Numbered from the stretch's first letter, positions 49,261 through 58,440 are shown. The stretch is DNA of 64,000 nt from Kribbella pratensis (GCF_004365355.1 NZ_SODP01000002.1:987838-1051837), one strand, 5' to 3'. Numbers and translations are program-made. The notes: generated from the letters alone by a model not told the origin.

Positions 49261-51771
49261 GTGGCCTCAGCGGACGGCGAATCACCAAAGGTAGTGCGGC
49301 GACGTTCGGCGTTGCTGCCCGCCGTCGTCGCCTTCGTCGTCGTGGCGGCGGTGTTCGCCACCTCCGGCATCATCCGCGGTACCTATCCCTTCGGTTCGCT
49401 GTCGCGCAGTACCAACGATCTTGGCACGCAGTACGTCCCCTTCTTCGCCCACCTGTGGGACATCCTGCACGGCCGGGCCCAGGGTGACCTGCTGTTCAAC
49501 TGGCAGAGCGCGTTCGGGGTCGGCTTCCTGGCCGACCTCGGGGTCGATCTCGGCAGCCCATTGTCCCTGCTCGTGGGGTTGTTCCCCCGCCATCAGATCG
49601 ACCTGGCCGTCTACGTCATCACCACCCTGAAGCTGAGCCTGGCCGCGGCCGCGATGGCGGCCCTACTGATGAAGATGCGTCCAGGCCCCCGCTGGGTTGC
49701 CGCAATGCTGGGCGTTTCGTACGGCGTCTGCGGCTGGGCGCTCGACGACGGATCGTACGTGCCGATGTGGCTGGACGGCCTGATCGCCCTGCCGATGTTC
49801 TTCATGGTCGCGGAGTGGTCACTGCGCCGGACCAACCGGCTGCTCAGTGTGTTGGTGGTCGGCCTGTTCTGGCTGTCCAACTTCTACACCGCCTACATGG
49901 CAACGATCGCGGGTGGGATCTACCTGCTCGCCCGGCTGCTCACCAGCGATCTCAGCTGGTCACTGCGGCTGCGGGCGATCCTGCGGCACGGCATCTCGTT
50001 CGTGCTCGGCATAGCCTTGGTCGCGCCCATCCTGCTACCGATCGTCATGACCAACCGCGCCGCAACGCCGTCACCGTCCGGGATCTTCCACCCGTCCGCG
50101 CTGGACATCTTCCTGTCCCGGCTGTTGCCGCTGTCCGAGGGCGTCGGCCGGACGGCGAGCCTGTACGTCGGAACCGTTGCGCTCCTACTCGCACTGACGA
50201 TGCCGTTCAACAAGTTCGTGCCATGGCTGACCAAGCTCGTCTGGGTGATCACGACCGTCCTGATCGCGTTGTCGTTCAGGTGGCCGCCCACACAGGAGTT
50301 CTGGCACGCGTTCGACACCCCGAACGGCAGCCAGTACCGCGAGGCGTTCGTGCTCTGCGGCGTGATCGTGGTGCTCGCGTGGATCTCGGTCTCGCACAAA
50401 CTGCCGGGCCCGATCGCGCTGCTCGGCGGCGGTGCGTTGCTCGCGCTGATCGCCGTACTGTCCGACGACAGCCCGTTGCTGACCAGGCATTGGTTGTTCG
50501 TGCTGATCGGGTCCGGAGTCGCGACTTTGGTTGTCTTCGGCACCATTTGGACGCTGCGCCGGTTCACGAACACCCGGCGGGTCAAGTGGCCGGTGGCGGC
50601 GGCATTCGGCGTACTGCTGGTGGTTGTGGCGGTGGAGACCACGTGGACCGCGGTGGTCACCGACGAGCAGCGCGGACGGGTGCTCGGCGCGTCGGCCGCG
50701 GCGTGGGACGACAAGCAGACAGCGCGGTACGACGCGCTCCGGGCGTTGGGCGCGTGGCCGAACTACAGGACCGAGCCGGGTACGTCGATCACCCCGAACG
50801 ACCCGATCCTGCTCGGCGGGCAGGGCGCCGGCCTGTACAGCAGCCTGTTGCCGGAGTCGGTGAACGAGACGCTGACCGGTCTCGGTTTCGGCTGGTCCGG
50901 GTACGGTCGCGCGTCGCGCACTCTCGACAACCCGGTCACCGACGCGATCTTCTCGGTCGGCGCGCGGATGCGGCTCGTCGGCACCGGGCAACCGAGCATC
51001 ACCCGGTCCGATGCGCCGCCGCTCGTGACGGTACGGCGACGGCTCGGAGCGACGCCCGACGTCGACACCAATGCGCCGAACGCGTATGCGATCCAGGAAC
51101 GGCTGCTCGGGAGCACGGTGTACGAAGTCCCGAAGTACAAGGGGACGCGGCTCGAGACCGGTGACGTCAAGCTGGTCGGGGCCTGCACTCCCGGTACGTC
51201 GGTGTACCTGTTCATGCCGCGGGTCGGCGGACGGGCCCGGCTGGCTGACGGGCAGTGGCACGAGCTGAGCGCGACACGGCGGCCGGGGATCAACACGAGC
51301 AGCGCGATGGTCTCCCTCGGCTCGGTGCCGAAGACCGGCGTGGTGCTGATCGAGCTCAACTTCGGTGACGACCCGCAGGGCATCCCGCCGTCCAGCGCAA
51401 TCGGATGCCTCAACGAGCAAGAGCTGGCGAAGGCGATCCGGCGGCTACGGGCGAGCGGAGCGACCGATGTGAAGGCCGGCGGTCATTCGCTGCACGCGAC
51501 GCTGCGGCCCGGCAGCACGGGGTACGCCGTGGTCGCCGTACCGAAGATCGACGGGTGGATGTGCTCGGTCGGCGGAGGCAAGGCTCAGGTGCCGCGGGAT
51601 TACGGCGGACTCATTGCTGTTCCGTTGACGGGTAGCGCGGACCGGATCGACTGCACCTTTGTACCGCCCGGGCTGCGTCGTGGACTGGCGATCGGCGGGG
51701 CCGCCGCCGTACTCACACTCGGGATCGTGCTCCTCGGCACACTACGACGACGGCGACGCGCCGCTAGTTGA
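49261..51771 (+). CDS. YfhO family membrane protein
   Basis: An 836-residue protein of the YfhO (GT-C-like) family. About 12-13 helices cover residues 20-465, beginning with a first loop containing the acidic pair region STNDLGTQYVPFFAHLWDIL; a large extracytoplasmic C-terminal domain (about 490-800) and a final helix follow. In Gram-positive bacteria YfhO proteins transfer sugars from polyprenyl phosphate to lipoteichoic acid or other wall polymers, in line with the divergent GtrB-like gene 33 bases away. GTG start after AGGGGAACAGTCG. Confidence 0.87.
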   Translation: MASADGESPKVVRRRSALLPAVVAFVVVAAVFATSGIIRGTYPFGSLSRSTNDLGTQYVPFFAHLWDILHGRAQGDLLFNWQSAFGVGFLADLGVDLGSPLSLLVGLFPRHQIDLAVYVITTLKLSLAAAAMAALLMKMRPGPRWVAAMLGVSYGVCGWALDDGSYVPMWLDGLIALPMFFMVAEWSLRRTNRLLSVLVVGLFWLSNFYTAYMATIAGGIYLLARLLTSDLSWSLRLRAILRHGISFVLGIALVAPILLPIVMTNRAATPSPSGIFHPSALDIFLSRLLPLSEGVGRTASLYVGTVALLLALTMPFNKFVPWLTKLVWVITTVLIALSFRWPPTQEFWHAFDTPNGSQYREAFVLCGVIVVLAWISVSHKLPGPIALLGGGALLALIAVLSDDSPLLTRHWLFVLIGSGVATLVVFGTIWTLRRFTNTRRVKWPVAAAFGVLLVVVAVETTWTAVVTDEQRGRVLGASAAAWDDKQTARYDALRALGAWPNYRTEPGTSITPNDPILLGGQGAGLYSSLLPESVNETLTGLGFGWSGYGRASRTLDNPVTDAIFSVGARMRLVGTGQPSITRSDAPPLVTVRRRLGATPDVDTNAPNAYAIQERLLGSTVYEVPKYKGTRLETGDVKLVGACTPGTSVYLFMPRVGGRARLADGQWHELSATRRPGINTSSAMVSLGSVPKTGVVLIELNFGDDPQGIPPSSAIGCLNEQELAKAIRRLRASGATDVKAGGHSLHATLRPGSTGYAVVAVPKIDGWMCSVGGGKAQVPRDYGGLIAVPLTGSADRIDCTFVPPGLRRGLAIGGAAAVLTLGIVLLGTLRRRRRAAS

Positions 51772-52756
51772 CGTCGCGGCGGTGAAAAACCCATCCGCCG
51801 AGCACGATCGCGAGGACGGCAAGGATCGCCAGGTACCAGGCACCGTGCTCGAACGACAGCGTCTTCGGGACGTAGTCGCAGACGTAGCTGCCGTCGCTCC
51901 CAGTCTTGCATTGGGTGACGTAGTACTGCGCGTCGTGACGGACGAAGGCGTCGAAGTTGACCTTCACGAGCCACGGCTGAGCCTTCTCCAGGAACGCGGC
52001 GAACACGCCCTCGGCCAGGACCAGGTACGCCATCACCAGGCCGATCGCGGCCGCCGTGTGTCGGAGCAGCAGGCCGACGACGGAGCCGAGAGCCGCCGCC
52101 AGCGCGGTCGTCAGCACGGCGCGGCCGCCGATCGCGCTGAGATCTCCCCAGGTCTTTCGTGTTGTGCCGGCGGTGTCACCGGGGTGGTCGACGATCAGGA
52201 ACGTGCCGAGCAGCACGATCGCGAGCACTACCGCGGCGATCGGCACGAAGCCGGTCGCGGCCGCGAGCAGCTTGCTGCCGTAGACCCGGAGCCGGCGCGG
52301 TTCGAACGTCAACCAGTTGCCGATGGCACCGGAACTGAACTCGGCGCCGACGAAGCCGGCCCCGATCAGGAACGCGGCGAAGGCCAGGATGTACGACGAA
52401 CCTTGCAGCAGACCGGGCATGACCTGGGCGAACACGGTCGGCGGCTTGCCGAAGTCCTCCAGCTTGGGCTCCGGGTAGGAACACATGTCGTCGACCGTCG
52501 GCTTCGGGTCAGGCTGCGTCTTCCAGTCCGCCTCGCATTGCGCGCGGTTCTCGGCCGCGTTGTCGACCCAGTCCTTATGGGCCAACTGGAACTGGCGCTC
52601 GGCCTGCTGCTGTTCCGCCGCGGAGAGCGGTCGCGCGTCGAACCAGGTCGCTACCAGCAGCAGCGCGGTAATCAAGAAGAGTCCTGCGACGCCGATCAAC
52701 GTGAGCCGACGAGCGGTCAGGCGGCGGAGTTCGACCTTGGTGAGTCGGATCATCAC
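51764..52756 (-). CDS. ABC-2 type transporter permease
   Basis: A 330-residue membrane protein with six predicted helices and a large loop (about residues 42-110) between the first and second, rich in Glu/Gln and with two Cys. SGAIGNWLTFEPRRLRVYGS follows the second helix, typical of ABC-2 permeases of the ABC-2 membrane family. It is translated with the ATPase (start overlaps its stop, GTGATG). Substrate unknown; antibiotic or peptide export or membrane protection are usual for such two-gene systems. Confidence 0.87.
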   Translation of the reverse strand: MMIRLTKVELRRLTARRLTLIGVAGLFLITALLLVATWFDARPLSAAEQQQAERQFQLAHKDWVDNAAENRAQCEADWKTQPDPKPTVDDMCSYPEPKLEDFGKPPTVFAQVMPGLLQGSSYILAFAAFLIGAGFVGAEFSSGAIGNWLTFEPRRLRVYGSKLLAAATGFVPIAAVVLAIVLLGTFLIVDHPGDTAGTTRKTWGDLSAIGGRAVLTTALAAALGSVVGLLLRHTAAAIGLVMAYLVLAEGVFAAFLEKAQPWLVKVNFDAFVRHDAQYYVTQCKTGSDGSYVCDYVPKTLSFEHGAWYLAILAVLAIVLGGWVFHRRDVN

Positions 52757-53673
52757 AGCCCCTCGCCCTCGGTCAGCTCGAGGAAGACGGATTCCAGGTC
52801 GGCGCGGACCGGAACCAGCTCCGACACGTACAACTCCTGATGCGCGAGACGGCGGGTCACGTCAGCTGGGTCGGGCGCACCCTCGACGAGCAGGTACTTG
52901 CCGTCGGTCCGCACGGTCATGCCGGCAGCGGTCAGTATGCGGGCCGCGGTCTCATGGTTGCCTATAGCAACCTTAACCGTCGGCGTCGTACTACCGCCGA
53001 TGACCTCGGCAACTGTTCCTGCGGCCAGGAGCCGGCCGTGGCCGATGATCGAGACGGTGTCGGCGACTTGCTCGACCTCGGCCAGGATGTGGCTGCTGAC
53101 GAGGACGGTCTTACCCTGATCGCCGAGGCCGCGCATGGTCTCGCGGATCTCCCGGATACCCGCGGGGTCGAGACCGTTGGTCGGCTCGTCGAAGATCAGC
53201 AGGTCGGGCTGTTTCAGCAGCGTGGCGGCGATCGCGAGGCGCTGCTTCATACCGAGCGAGTACGAGCGGAAACGGTCGTTGCCGCGCTCACCCAGTGAGG
53301 TCTGCTCGAGTACTTCGCTGACGCGCGTTCTCGGAGCACCGATCGCCTCCGCGAGCAGCTCGAGGTTCTTCCGGCCGGTGAACGCCGGGAAGAACTTCGG
53401 CGACTCCACGATCGCACCGACCCGGCCGACCACCTCAGGCAGTTGCGCCGGCACCGTCTTGCCGAACACCGTCATCGTGCCCGCATCCGAACGAACGAGC
53501 CCGAGAAGCATACGGATGGAGGTCGTCTTCCCCGAACCATTCGGCCCCAGGAATCCGTGCACCCCACCGGTCGGTACGTCGAGATCGAGCCCATGCACCG
53601 CAACCACCTTGCGCCCCCGCCTGGTCCGATACGTCTTACGCAACCCACGCGTACTGATGGCCACGTCGGACAT
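52753..53673 (-). CDS. ABC transporter ATP-binding protein
   Basis: A 306-residue ATPase: Walker A GPNGSGKTTS (about residue 42), signature YSLGMKQRLAIAATLL, Walker B LLIFDEPTNGLDP and the switch His in SSHILAEV. The group is that of bacitracin/lantibiotic exporters (BcrA-like). The upstream end of this operon is where the repeat-rich island begins, 63 bases from its start codon. Confidence 0.92.
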   Translation of the reverse strand: MSDVAISTRGLRKTYRTRRGRKVVAVHGLDLDVPTGGVHGFLGPNGSGKTTSIRMLLGLVRSDAGTMTVFGKTVPAQLPEVVGRVGAIVESPKFFPAFTGRKNLELLAEAIGAPRTRVSEVLEQTSLGERGNDRFRSYSLGMKQRLAIAATLLKQPDLLIFDEPTNGLDPAGIREIRETMRGLGDQGKTVLVSSHILAEVEQVADTVSIIGHGRLLAAGTVAEVIGGSTTPTVKVAIGNHETAARILTAAGMTVRTDGKYLLVEGAPDPADVTRRLAHQELYVSELVPVRADLESVFLELTEGEGL

Positions 53674-53736
53674 CCACGCCCCTCTCGTCAGTCAGCAGAC
53701 GCACAGCCTGACAGCTTTGTTCGTGCTCAGGTGAGT

Positions 53737-53910
53737 GCCCTACGCGCGCTACGCAGGCGCTTTCCTCGTCGCTACGCTGCTCGGCGCACCCGCTCCGCGC
53801 GCTCCCACCCACCCTCTGGCTACCGCCGGCATTCCTTCCGGCTCATCGCCGGGGTCGCGAGCTGCCGCTCGCGTCGAGGGCTGAGCGGAGCTGGTTCGTC
53901 GCGGTTGGGG
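53737..53910 (+). repeat. Approximately 165-bp dispersed repeat, copy A
   Basis: First of four related copies. Starts near CTACGCGCGCTACG, runs through GGCGCTTTCCTCGTCGCTAC and GAGCTGCCGCTCGCG and ends near TGGTTCGTCGCGG. About 85 percent alike, by eye, to the reverse complement of copy D. It contains no plausible gene; open frames through it are arginine-rich shadows. Confidence 0.85.
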
Positions 53911-53934
53911 CGTGCTGAGTGGTGGAGCTGGTGT

Positions 53935-54100
53935 GCCCCACGCGCGCTAGGCAGGCGCTTGCCGCGTCGCGACGCTCCTCACCGCACCCGCTTCGCCCGC
54001 TCCCACCCGCCCGTCGGCTGCCGCCGACATTTGCCGGCTTACCGCCGGAGTGGCGAGCTACCGCTCGCCGTGACTGCTTAGTGGATCTGATTCGTCGGCG
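53935..54100 (+). repeat. Approximately 165-bp dispersed repeat, copy B
   Basis: Second copy, in the same orientation as A and separated from it by a short conserved spacer (GAGTGGTGGAGCTGGTG). Starts CCCCACGCGCGCTAGGCAGG, ends near TGATTCGTCGGCG. The bases from here to 54330 hold no gene that I can support. Confidence 0.85.
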
Positions 54101-54334
54101 TCGGACGTGGCGGCCGATCGAGGTGTCCGTACTGGCGTGCTACGCGTCGCGCCTCCTTTCAGCGCTGCTCACCGTGTCCGCGGTACGCGTCTCAGCTCTG
54201 AACCTGTGGCATGCAGCATTGGCTCACCCACTCAACGCCGAAGACGCGACCTTGATCCATAGGCGCTTGATGTCCTCCGTCGACAGGTGGGCGACACACG
54301 TCCGCCAGGTGATCTGCGAGAGCCCAAAGCGCGG

Positions 54335-54356
54335 ATCGCGACATGAGCGTGCGTGC
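54335..54356 (+). repeat. Island motif, copy 1
   Basis: Copy with core GCGACATGAGCGTGCGTG, in the gene-poor stretch before the 54553 gene. Confidence 0.5.
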
Positions 54357-54500
54357 TCACGTACCGTTGGAGGTCAGCCTGCTCAACGCCCAGCGCTGGT
54401 ACTGGGCGTCACTGAACCCAAGGATGACGGCACCGTTCGAGTCGGGCCAGGCCCCAGGGGTCGCCGCCCAGCACGGGCGGCGAACCCTGAAACGCACCGG

Positions 54501-54522
54501 ATCGCTGCATGTCCGGACGTTC
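54501..54522 (+). repeat. Island motif, copy 2
   Basis: Core GCTGCATGTCCGGACGTTC, 30 bases from the 3' end of the 54553 gene. Confidence 0.55.
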
Positions 54523-54552
54523 GCGTTCAGCCGATGAGCGTACCTGGCCGCA

Positions 54553-55080
54553 TCACGTGTCCTTGGTGTTGTGTGGCGGATCGGCGTCGAGCTCGGGCAG
54601 AGCATCAATAAAGTAGACCCGATAAGGCAGGCATCTTCGCCGTACTGCGTCGGCGGCGGAGCGCGTCCAGGGGTTCAGTAACACGCCGACTTCGCCCGGC
54701 CGAGCAGCGAGGAACTCAACTCCCTTCACCGCGTCATCGGCTCTGAGATCTAGCGCAAGTCGCTCTCTCAGAGCGGATTCGACTGCGTCATGCTCTGAAT
54801 CGATGGCCGAGCCAATGGTCTGTTCGGAGGCGACCCGGTCTTGTGTAGCTCGTTCTCGCAGGAACTTGAGCGGGTGACGAAAAGGCCACGATGGTTCTAC
54901 GACAGCGCGCGCGATCTTGAGCAGGGATGACTGTGGCCAGATGGCTCCGTCCGCAGCCAGAGCCTGACGGAGGACTTCGGCGGCCTCCGTGACGGTTGGC
55001 CTGGGTCGAGCGCGGCGGAGAGTGGCGAGCGCAGCATCGAAATGATGGGGCTCTGCCGGTCCACAATTGTCGGTCAACAT
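54553..55080 (-). CDS. Hypothetical protein
   Basis: A 175-residue soluble protein I do not recognise. The N-terminal half is helical (HHFDAALATLRRARPRPTVT, EAAEVLRQALAADGAIWPQS) and the rest has LLKIARAVVEPSWPFRHPLK and a C-terminal LPYRVYFIDALPELD. Base composition is less GC-rich at third positions than in the core genes. ATG at 55080 chosen for its GAGGTGGA ribosome site. Flanked on both sides by copies of the island motif. Confidence 0.65.
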   Translation of the reverse strand: MLTDNCGPAEPHHFDAALATLRRARPRPTVTEAAEVLRQALAADGAIWPQSSLLKIARAVVEPSWPFRHPLKFLRERATQDRVASEQTIGSAIDSEHDAVESALRERLALDLRADDAVKGVEFLAARPGEVGVLLNPWTRSAADAVRRRCLPYRVYFIDALPELDADPPHNTKDT

Positions 55081-55261
55081 TCCACCTCGGTCAGTACACC
55101 CACCCACAGCGCGGTTGATCGGCACGCGTGTGTCATCTGCCTGGGACTAGCCGCACCTACACTCATGCGCACAGTCTGACGGATCGGGCCTGGTCGTGGC
55201 GTGCCGCCCGACACGCAGATCCACGAGGTCTTCCCTGAATTTCGGCATGACCGCGCTTCCT

Positions 55262-55284
55262 ATCTGCGGCAAATGAGTGCGTTC
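55262..55284 (+). repeat. Island motif, copy 3
   Basis: Core GCGGCAAATGAGTGCGTTC, between the divergent genes at 55080 (-) and 55323 (+). Confidence 0.6.
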
Positions 55285-55322
55285 TTGGACATAGCGAGAC
55301 CGGTCTCTGCGACGATGCGGGG

Positions 55323-55760
55323 ATGCGCCAAGCAACGGCGGACGAGCCGCAGGTAGTCCTGACCGCAGGTTATGGATCAGAAGTACGGTTAGTCTTCAGC
55401 GCCCCACAGCGGCCGTGGAGCGACGTGGTCGTGGACTATCTCGTCGAGGTGGCCGGTGCCGGAATGAAAGCTACGGCGGTGGTCACGAGTCTAGAGGGTG
55501 ACTTGTTGGCCGGCTACTTCGCTGATCTTGCTGAGGAGTTCGGGGGATGGTCAGGGATCCGCCAATGGCGCAGCCTGGAAGACCAGCTGCGAGTCGAAGC
55601 GCGGTGGGGTAGCCGAGGGCATGTGACGCTCACCTTTAGGCTGCGGCCGAAAGCGTATGACGTGCCGTGGGATCTCTCCGTTGATCTCGACGTTGAGGCC
55701 GGGGCCGAGATGGAGGCATTGAGCGTCGCGATGGCGAACTTCTTCGAAGCGGCAGAGTGA
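55323..55760 (+). CDS. DUF6228 family protein
   Basis: A 145-residue protein with the DUF6228 pattern: a strand VVDYLVEVAGAG, LLAGYFADLAEEFGGWSGIR followed by WRSLEDQLRVEAR, paired strands GHVTLTFRLRPKAYDVPWDL and a final helix AEMEALSVAMANFF. The family is actinobacterial, of unknown function, and often found in variable gene clusters. Lies inside the repeat-bounded island. Confidence 0.75.
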   Translation: MRQATADEPQVVLTAGYGSEVRLVFSAPQRPWSDVVVDYLVEVAGAGMKATAVVTSLEGDLLAGYFADLAEEFGGWSGIRQWRSLEDQLRVEARWGSRGHVTLTFRLRPKAYDVPWDLSVDLDVEAGAEMEALSVAMANFFEAAE

Positions 55761-55780
55761 AGCCCGAGCCGTGCGTCCTC

Positions 55781-55802
55781 AATGCGGCATGTGCGTGAGT
55801 CT
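55781..55802 (+). repeat. Island motif, copy 4
   Basis: Core GCGGCATGTGCGTGAGT, between two convergent gene ends (55760 and 55834). Confidence 0.5.
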
Positions 55803-55833
55803 CACGTCGGCGAAGCCGTCGTGAAACGGCGTG

Positions 55834-56271
55834 CTACGTGTCGTACTCGAGCCCATCCCAAGGTTCGTAGTACGCGATGAAGTCGCCTGGCTCGATGTTG
55901 ATCGAGTAGATGCCGTCGAACTCACTCCCCATCCAACCGAAGGTCACACCGTCGACCTCAATGGAAAACGGCTCGACCTCGATCGGCTCTAGGACGTACT
56001 TGCCCAGTTCGGCCAGCCGGGAGGCGACGAGCTCGTCGGCACCGGCCGACACTGCCTGGCCCGGGGGCACGCCCTCGGAGCGACGAACCTCGTCGACTCT
56101 CACCTCGTCGAAGGTCCCATCGGGCTTCCACCAAAACAGCCCGACATAGCCCGACCCGGGGGTGAACAGTTCGTCGCTGAGGAAGAACTTGCGGCCGTCC
56201 TCGGCGGTGCCGGCGTAGGGCACGTGATAGTCGTCAGGAACGATCGTGAAGCGCTCGGGTTCTTGGTTCAT
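55834..56271 (-). CDS. Hypothetical protein
   Basis: A 145-residue protein, not assignable to a named family. Features: ERFTIVPDDYHVPYAGTAED, SGYVGLFWWKPDGTFDEVRV and a C-terminal GDFIAYYEPWDGLEYDT, suggesting a compact beta-rich cytoplasmic domain. ATG at 56271 has AGGAG upstream. Just upstream, a lipobox-like LLTTLAGC sequence is in frame, but the matching hydrophobic stretch is in the next frame, so a frameshifted lipoprotein leader is possible. Confidence 0.65.
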   Translation of the reverse strand: MNQEPERFTIVPDDYHVPYAGTAEDGRKFFLSDELFTPGSGYVGLFWWKPDGTFDEVRVDEVRRSEGVPPGQAVSAGADELVASRLAELGKYVLEPIEVEPFSIEVDGVTFGWMGSEFDGIYSINIEPGDFIAYYEPWDGLEYDT

Positions 56272-56510
56272 TGCAAATTCTCCTGCGGGGTCTGCGGGCG
56301 CTGATGCACACCCGGCCAGGGTGGTGAGCAAGCGAAAGGGCGACGGCACACAGCACGCGGGAGCCCCGAACCAAGCGAGACGCTGTTCGCCTTGCCGTCC
56401 GCGGGCAGGTCGACTGCCTCATGCCGCACAACCTAGCCTGCCGTCGGCGGTCGCATCGATCGTGGAGCCACGGGCACCGGATCGTTCTCATAGGACAGTC
56501 GCAAGTACGG

Positions 56511-56532
56511 ATCGCGGCAAATCCGTGCGTTG
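56511..56532 (+). repeat. Island motif, copy 5
   Basis: Core GCGGCAAATCCGTGCGTTG, the copy closest to the consensus. The 326 bases from 56272 to 56597 hold only this motif and no gene that I can support. Confidence 0.6.
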
Positions 56533-56597
56533 CCGGCATCAACTCGGCAGAGTACGGCGTACGCCGCGCGGGATCGCCACGGACGCGTATGAGAAGG

Positions 56598-57026
56598 TCA
56601 GGTCGACGGCGGCAGCGTTGGTGATGGCGAGCCGGGCGGCCGACGCCGCAAGGTGCCGTCGGGTGCCGGTACCAACGCGACTTCCTCGCCGCAGTCACAG
56701 CCTTTTCCACTTGGTCGCCGGAGGGTCAGGTCGGTGATGACGTAGGTGCCGGCCCGCCGGCCGTTGCGGTAGGTGTGCAGCGTGATCGTCGAGTGGTCGT
56801 ACACCGCGGGCCCTCCCGCATTGATCATCGGTTGGTCAGCAGGCAGGCGGCTGGCGGCCTGGCACACTTTGTCGAGGCAGACCTGTAGTTGGGTTGGTCG
56901 AGGCTGCAGTCCGCCCAACTCGATCAGGACCGGGCCGCCGCACGGGCTGCAGTTGACCACGCTATTGCAGGCTGCCACTGCGCCGAAGAGGAGGAGACCT
57001 GCGACCAGGTGCAGACGCGGCTTCAT
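56598..57026 (-). CDS. Hypothetical lipoprotein
   Basis: A 142-residue secreted lipoprotein: MKPRLHLVAGLLLFGAVAAC is a complete type II signal peptide with Cys20. The mature part has several Cys (NCSPCGG, CLDKVCQAA, KGCDCGEE), probably disulphide-bonded, a TITLHTYRNGRRAGTYVITD beta-hairpin and a Pro-rich tail. Function unknown. The longer in-frame extension upstream lacks family features. The 301 bases from 57027 to 57327 show nothing that I can identify. Confidence 0.7.
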   Translation of the reverse strand: MKPRLHLVAGLLLFGAVAACNSVVNCSPCGGPVLIELGGLQPRPTQLQVCLDKVCQAASRLPADQPMINAGGPAVYDHSTITLHTYRNGRRAGTYVITDLTLRRPSGKGCDCGEEVALVPAPDGTLRRRPPGSPSPTLPPST

Positions 57027-57327
57027 GCTGCGCGATGTCGTGACGACACGCCAACTGGTCCGCACAGGGCAAGACTGGCGGTTGAGGCTGGTCGGGCGCA
57101 CGTGGTCGCGAGCAACATCTGTGCAACATCTCGCGGCGACCCACGGCGCCGGGTAGGAGCCCTTGGGCAGAGGCGGGAAGGGTGGCCTGGCCCGCCGCAG
57201 CCGCGAGCGGACGCGTTCGATCAACCCGTGGTCCGCCGGGCGTCACTGGGTCCACGAGTCGATCGTCTCGGCCCATCTGGTAGACGCGCGAGGTGCACGC
57301 GGACAGCGGAAGATGAGGGCGTTGGAT

Positions 57328-57645
57328 CTACGTCCTGCGCGCAGCGAAGGCCTCGATCAGCGAGATTGCAAGCCAGTGACCGCCGAGGTGAGCCATGTGG
57401 AGAGCAGAGCCCACCCCGCCGCCTACAGGCGACGCAAGTGGATCTGCGCCTCGGGCGAGGAGGTACGCCGTGACGTCGACATGAAGCGGGCCGCCCGTCT
57501 GAGCGTGTGCATCGATTTCGACGTCGACCGCGTGCTGGAGCAGGGTCAGACCGCCATCGATCTCTTCGACGTCGACACCGCCATCGAGCAGCTCCCGCAG
57601 CCTCGGCAGGTCCTCGTTCTCGACGGCAAGATGCGCAGGTGTCAT
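57328..57645 (-). CDS. Small ankyrin-repeat protein
   Basis: A 105-residue protein with two to three ankyrin-like repeats: TPAHLAVENEDLPRLRELLD, then GVDVEEIDGGLTLLQHAVDV, and VTAYLLARGADPLASPVGGG. Such small ankyrin proteins are protein-binding modules, common in bacterial immunity and toxin loci, but no partner is identifiable here. The second of two ATGs was chosen because AGAGGA is then at proper distance. Confidence 0.75.
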   Translation of the reverse strand: MTPAHLAVENEDLPRLRELLDGGVDVEEIDGGLTLLQHAVDVEIDAHAQTGGPLHVDVTAYLLARGADPLASPVGGGVGSALHMAHLGGHWLAISLIEAFAARRT

Positions 57646-57740
57646 CGTCATTCCTCTGGTTGGCGCAGAAGGTATCTGCGTAGCACACGTGGACGACGTT
57701 GGCCGCAATACTCGCGGCCTGGCCGGACGCGTCCATCCCG

Positions 57741-57762
57741 ACAGCGGCAGATCCGGACGTTC
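57741..57762 (+). repeat. Island motif, copy 6
   Basis: Core GCGGCAGATCCGGACGTTC, in the gap between divergent genes at 57645 (-) and 57809 (+). Confidence 0.6.
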
Positions 57763-57808
57763 GAGCCTGCCCTCGTTTGGCGAGGCTGCGCCCCATAGAC
57801 TCCCAGCC

Positions 57809-58375
57809 ATGCTGGAGGTCCGCAGAGCCACAGCGCAGGAGCGGAGAGCTATCAGCGTGGTGTTGGCCACTGCGTTCGCCGCCGATCCCGTGGTCCGCTG
57901 GCTCATGCCGAAGGCAGGCCGCGACGTTCAGATGTTTCGAGCCCTCACCCTTCACCTGCATGCCGCTCCCGCTTGCGCTGACATCGCGTTCGACAACGGT
58001 GAACCGGTGGGGGCTGCCTTGTGGGATCCACCGGGTCATAGCGTGTCATTTCGACAAGGGCTGGTGGGGTTGTCGAGGTTGTTTCTTGCGATGGGGTCGG
58101 GGCTGCGCCGCGGCGTTGTGCTGGAGCGCGCCTTCACACGCGCGAGACCGGCCGGGCAGCTCTGGTATCTCGCGCAGATCGGCGCTTCGACGCAGGGAAG
58201 AGGCGTCGGGTCGGCTTTGCTGGAGCGCCGCCTGGCGAGCATCGACGGGCCGGCCTATCTGGAGAGCAGCAATCTGCGGAACGTGCCGCTCTACCAGCGA
58301 TTTGGCTTCGCCGTGATCGAGGAGATCTCACTCCCAGAAGACGGCCCGACACTCTGGACAATGCTCCGCAGGTAG
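57809..58375 (+). CDS. GNAT acetyltransferase
   Basis: A 188-residue GNAT enzyme of the type seen as stand-alone actinobacterial acetyltransferases: RAISVVLATAFAADPVVRWL at the N-terminus, acetyl-CoA loop TQGRGVGSALLERRLASIDG near residue 130, and LESSNLRNVPLYQRFGFAVI. Acceptor unknown. TAGACT seven bases before the ATG suggests a leaderless transcript. Motif copies lie on both sides. Confidence 0.87.
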   Translation: MLEVRRATAQERRAISVVLATAFAADPVVRWLMPKAGRDVQMFRALTLHLHAAPACADIAFDNGEPVGAALWDPPGHSVSFRQGLVGLSRLFLAMGSGLRRGVVLERAFTRARPAGQLWYLAQIGASTQGRGVGSALLERRLASIDGPAYLESSNLRNVPLYQRFGFAVIEEISLPEDGPTLWTMLRR

Positions 58376-58418
58376 CCGTGGCACGAGGGGGTGGTTCGGA
58401 TGCCGTCGTCAACGCCAT

Positions 58419-58440
58419 CTCATCGGCATGAGCGCGCTTC
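58419..58440 (+). repeat. Island motif, copy 7
   Basis: Variant CATCGGCATGAGCGCGCTTC just after the GNAT gene; shares its first part with copy 8. Confidence 0.45.

Noticed and set aside
53919..54611. A 230-codon + strand open frame over repeat copy B
   Set aside because: The N-terminal third is translated repeat sequence and the remainder has no ribosome site or recognisable domain. A stretch near 54200-54330 is faintly protein-like, but not enough to call.
55147..55335. A 62-codon - strand open frame overlapping the DUF6228 start
   Set aside because: No ribosome site, overlaps a motif copy and a better-supported gene.
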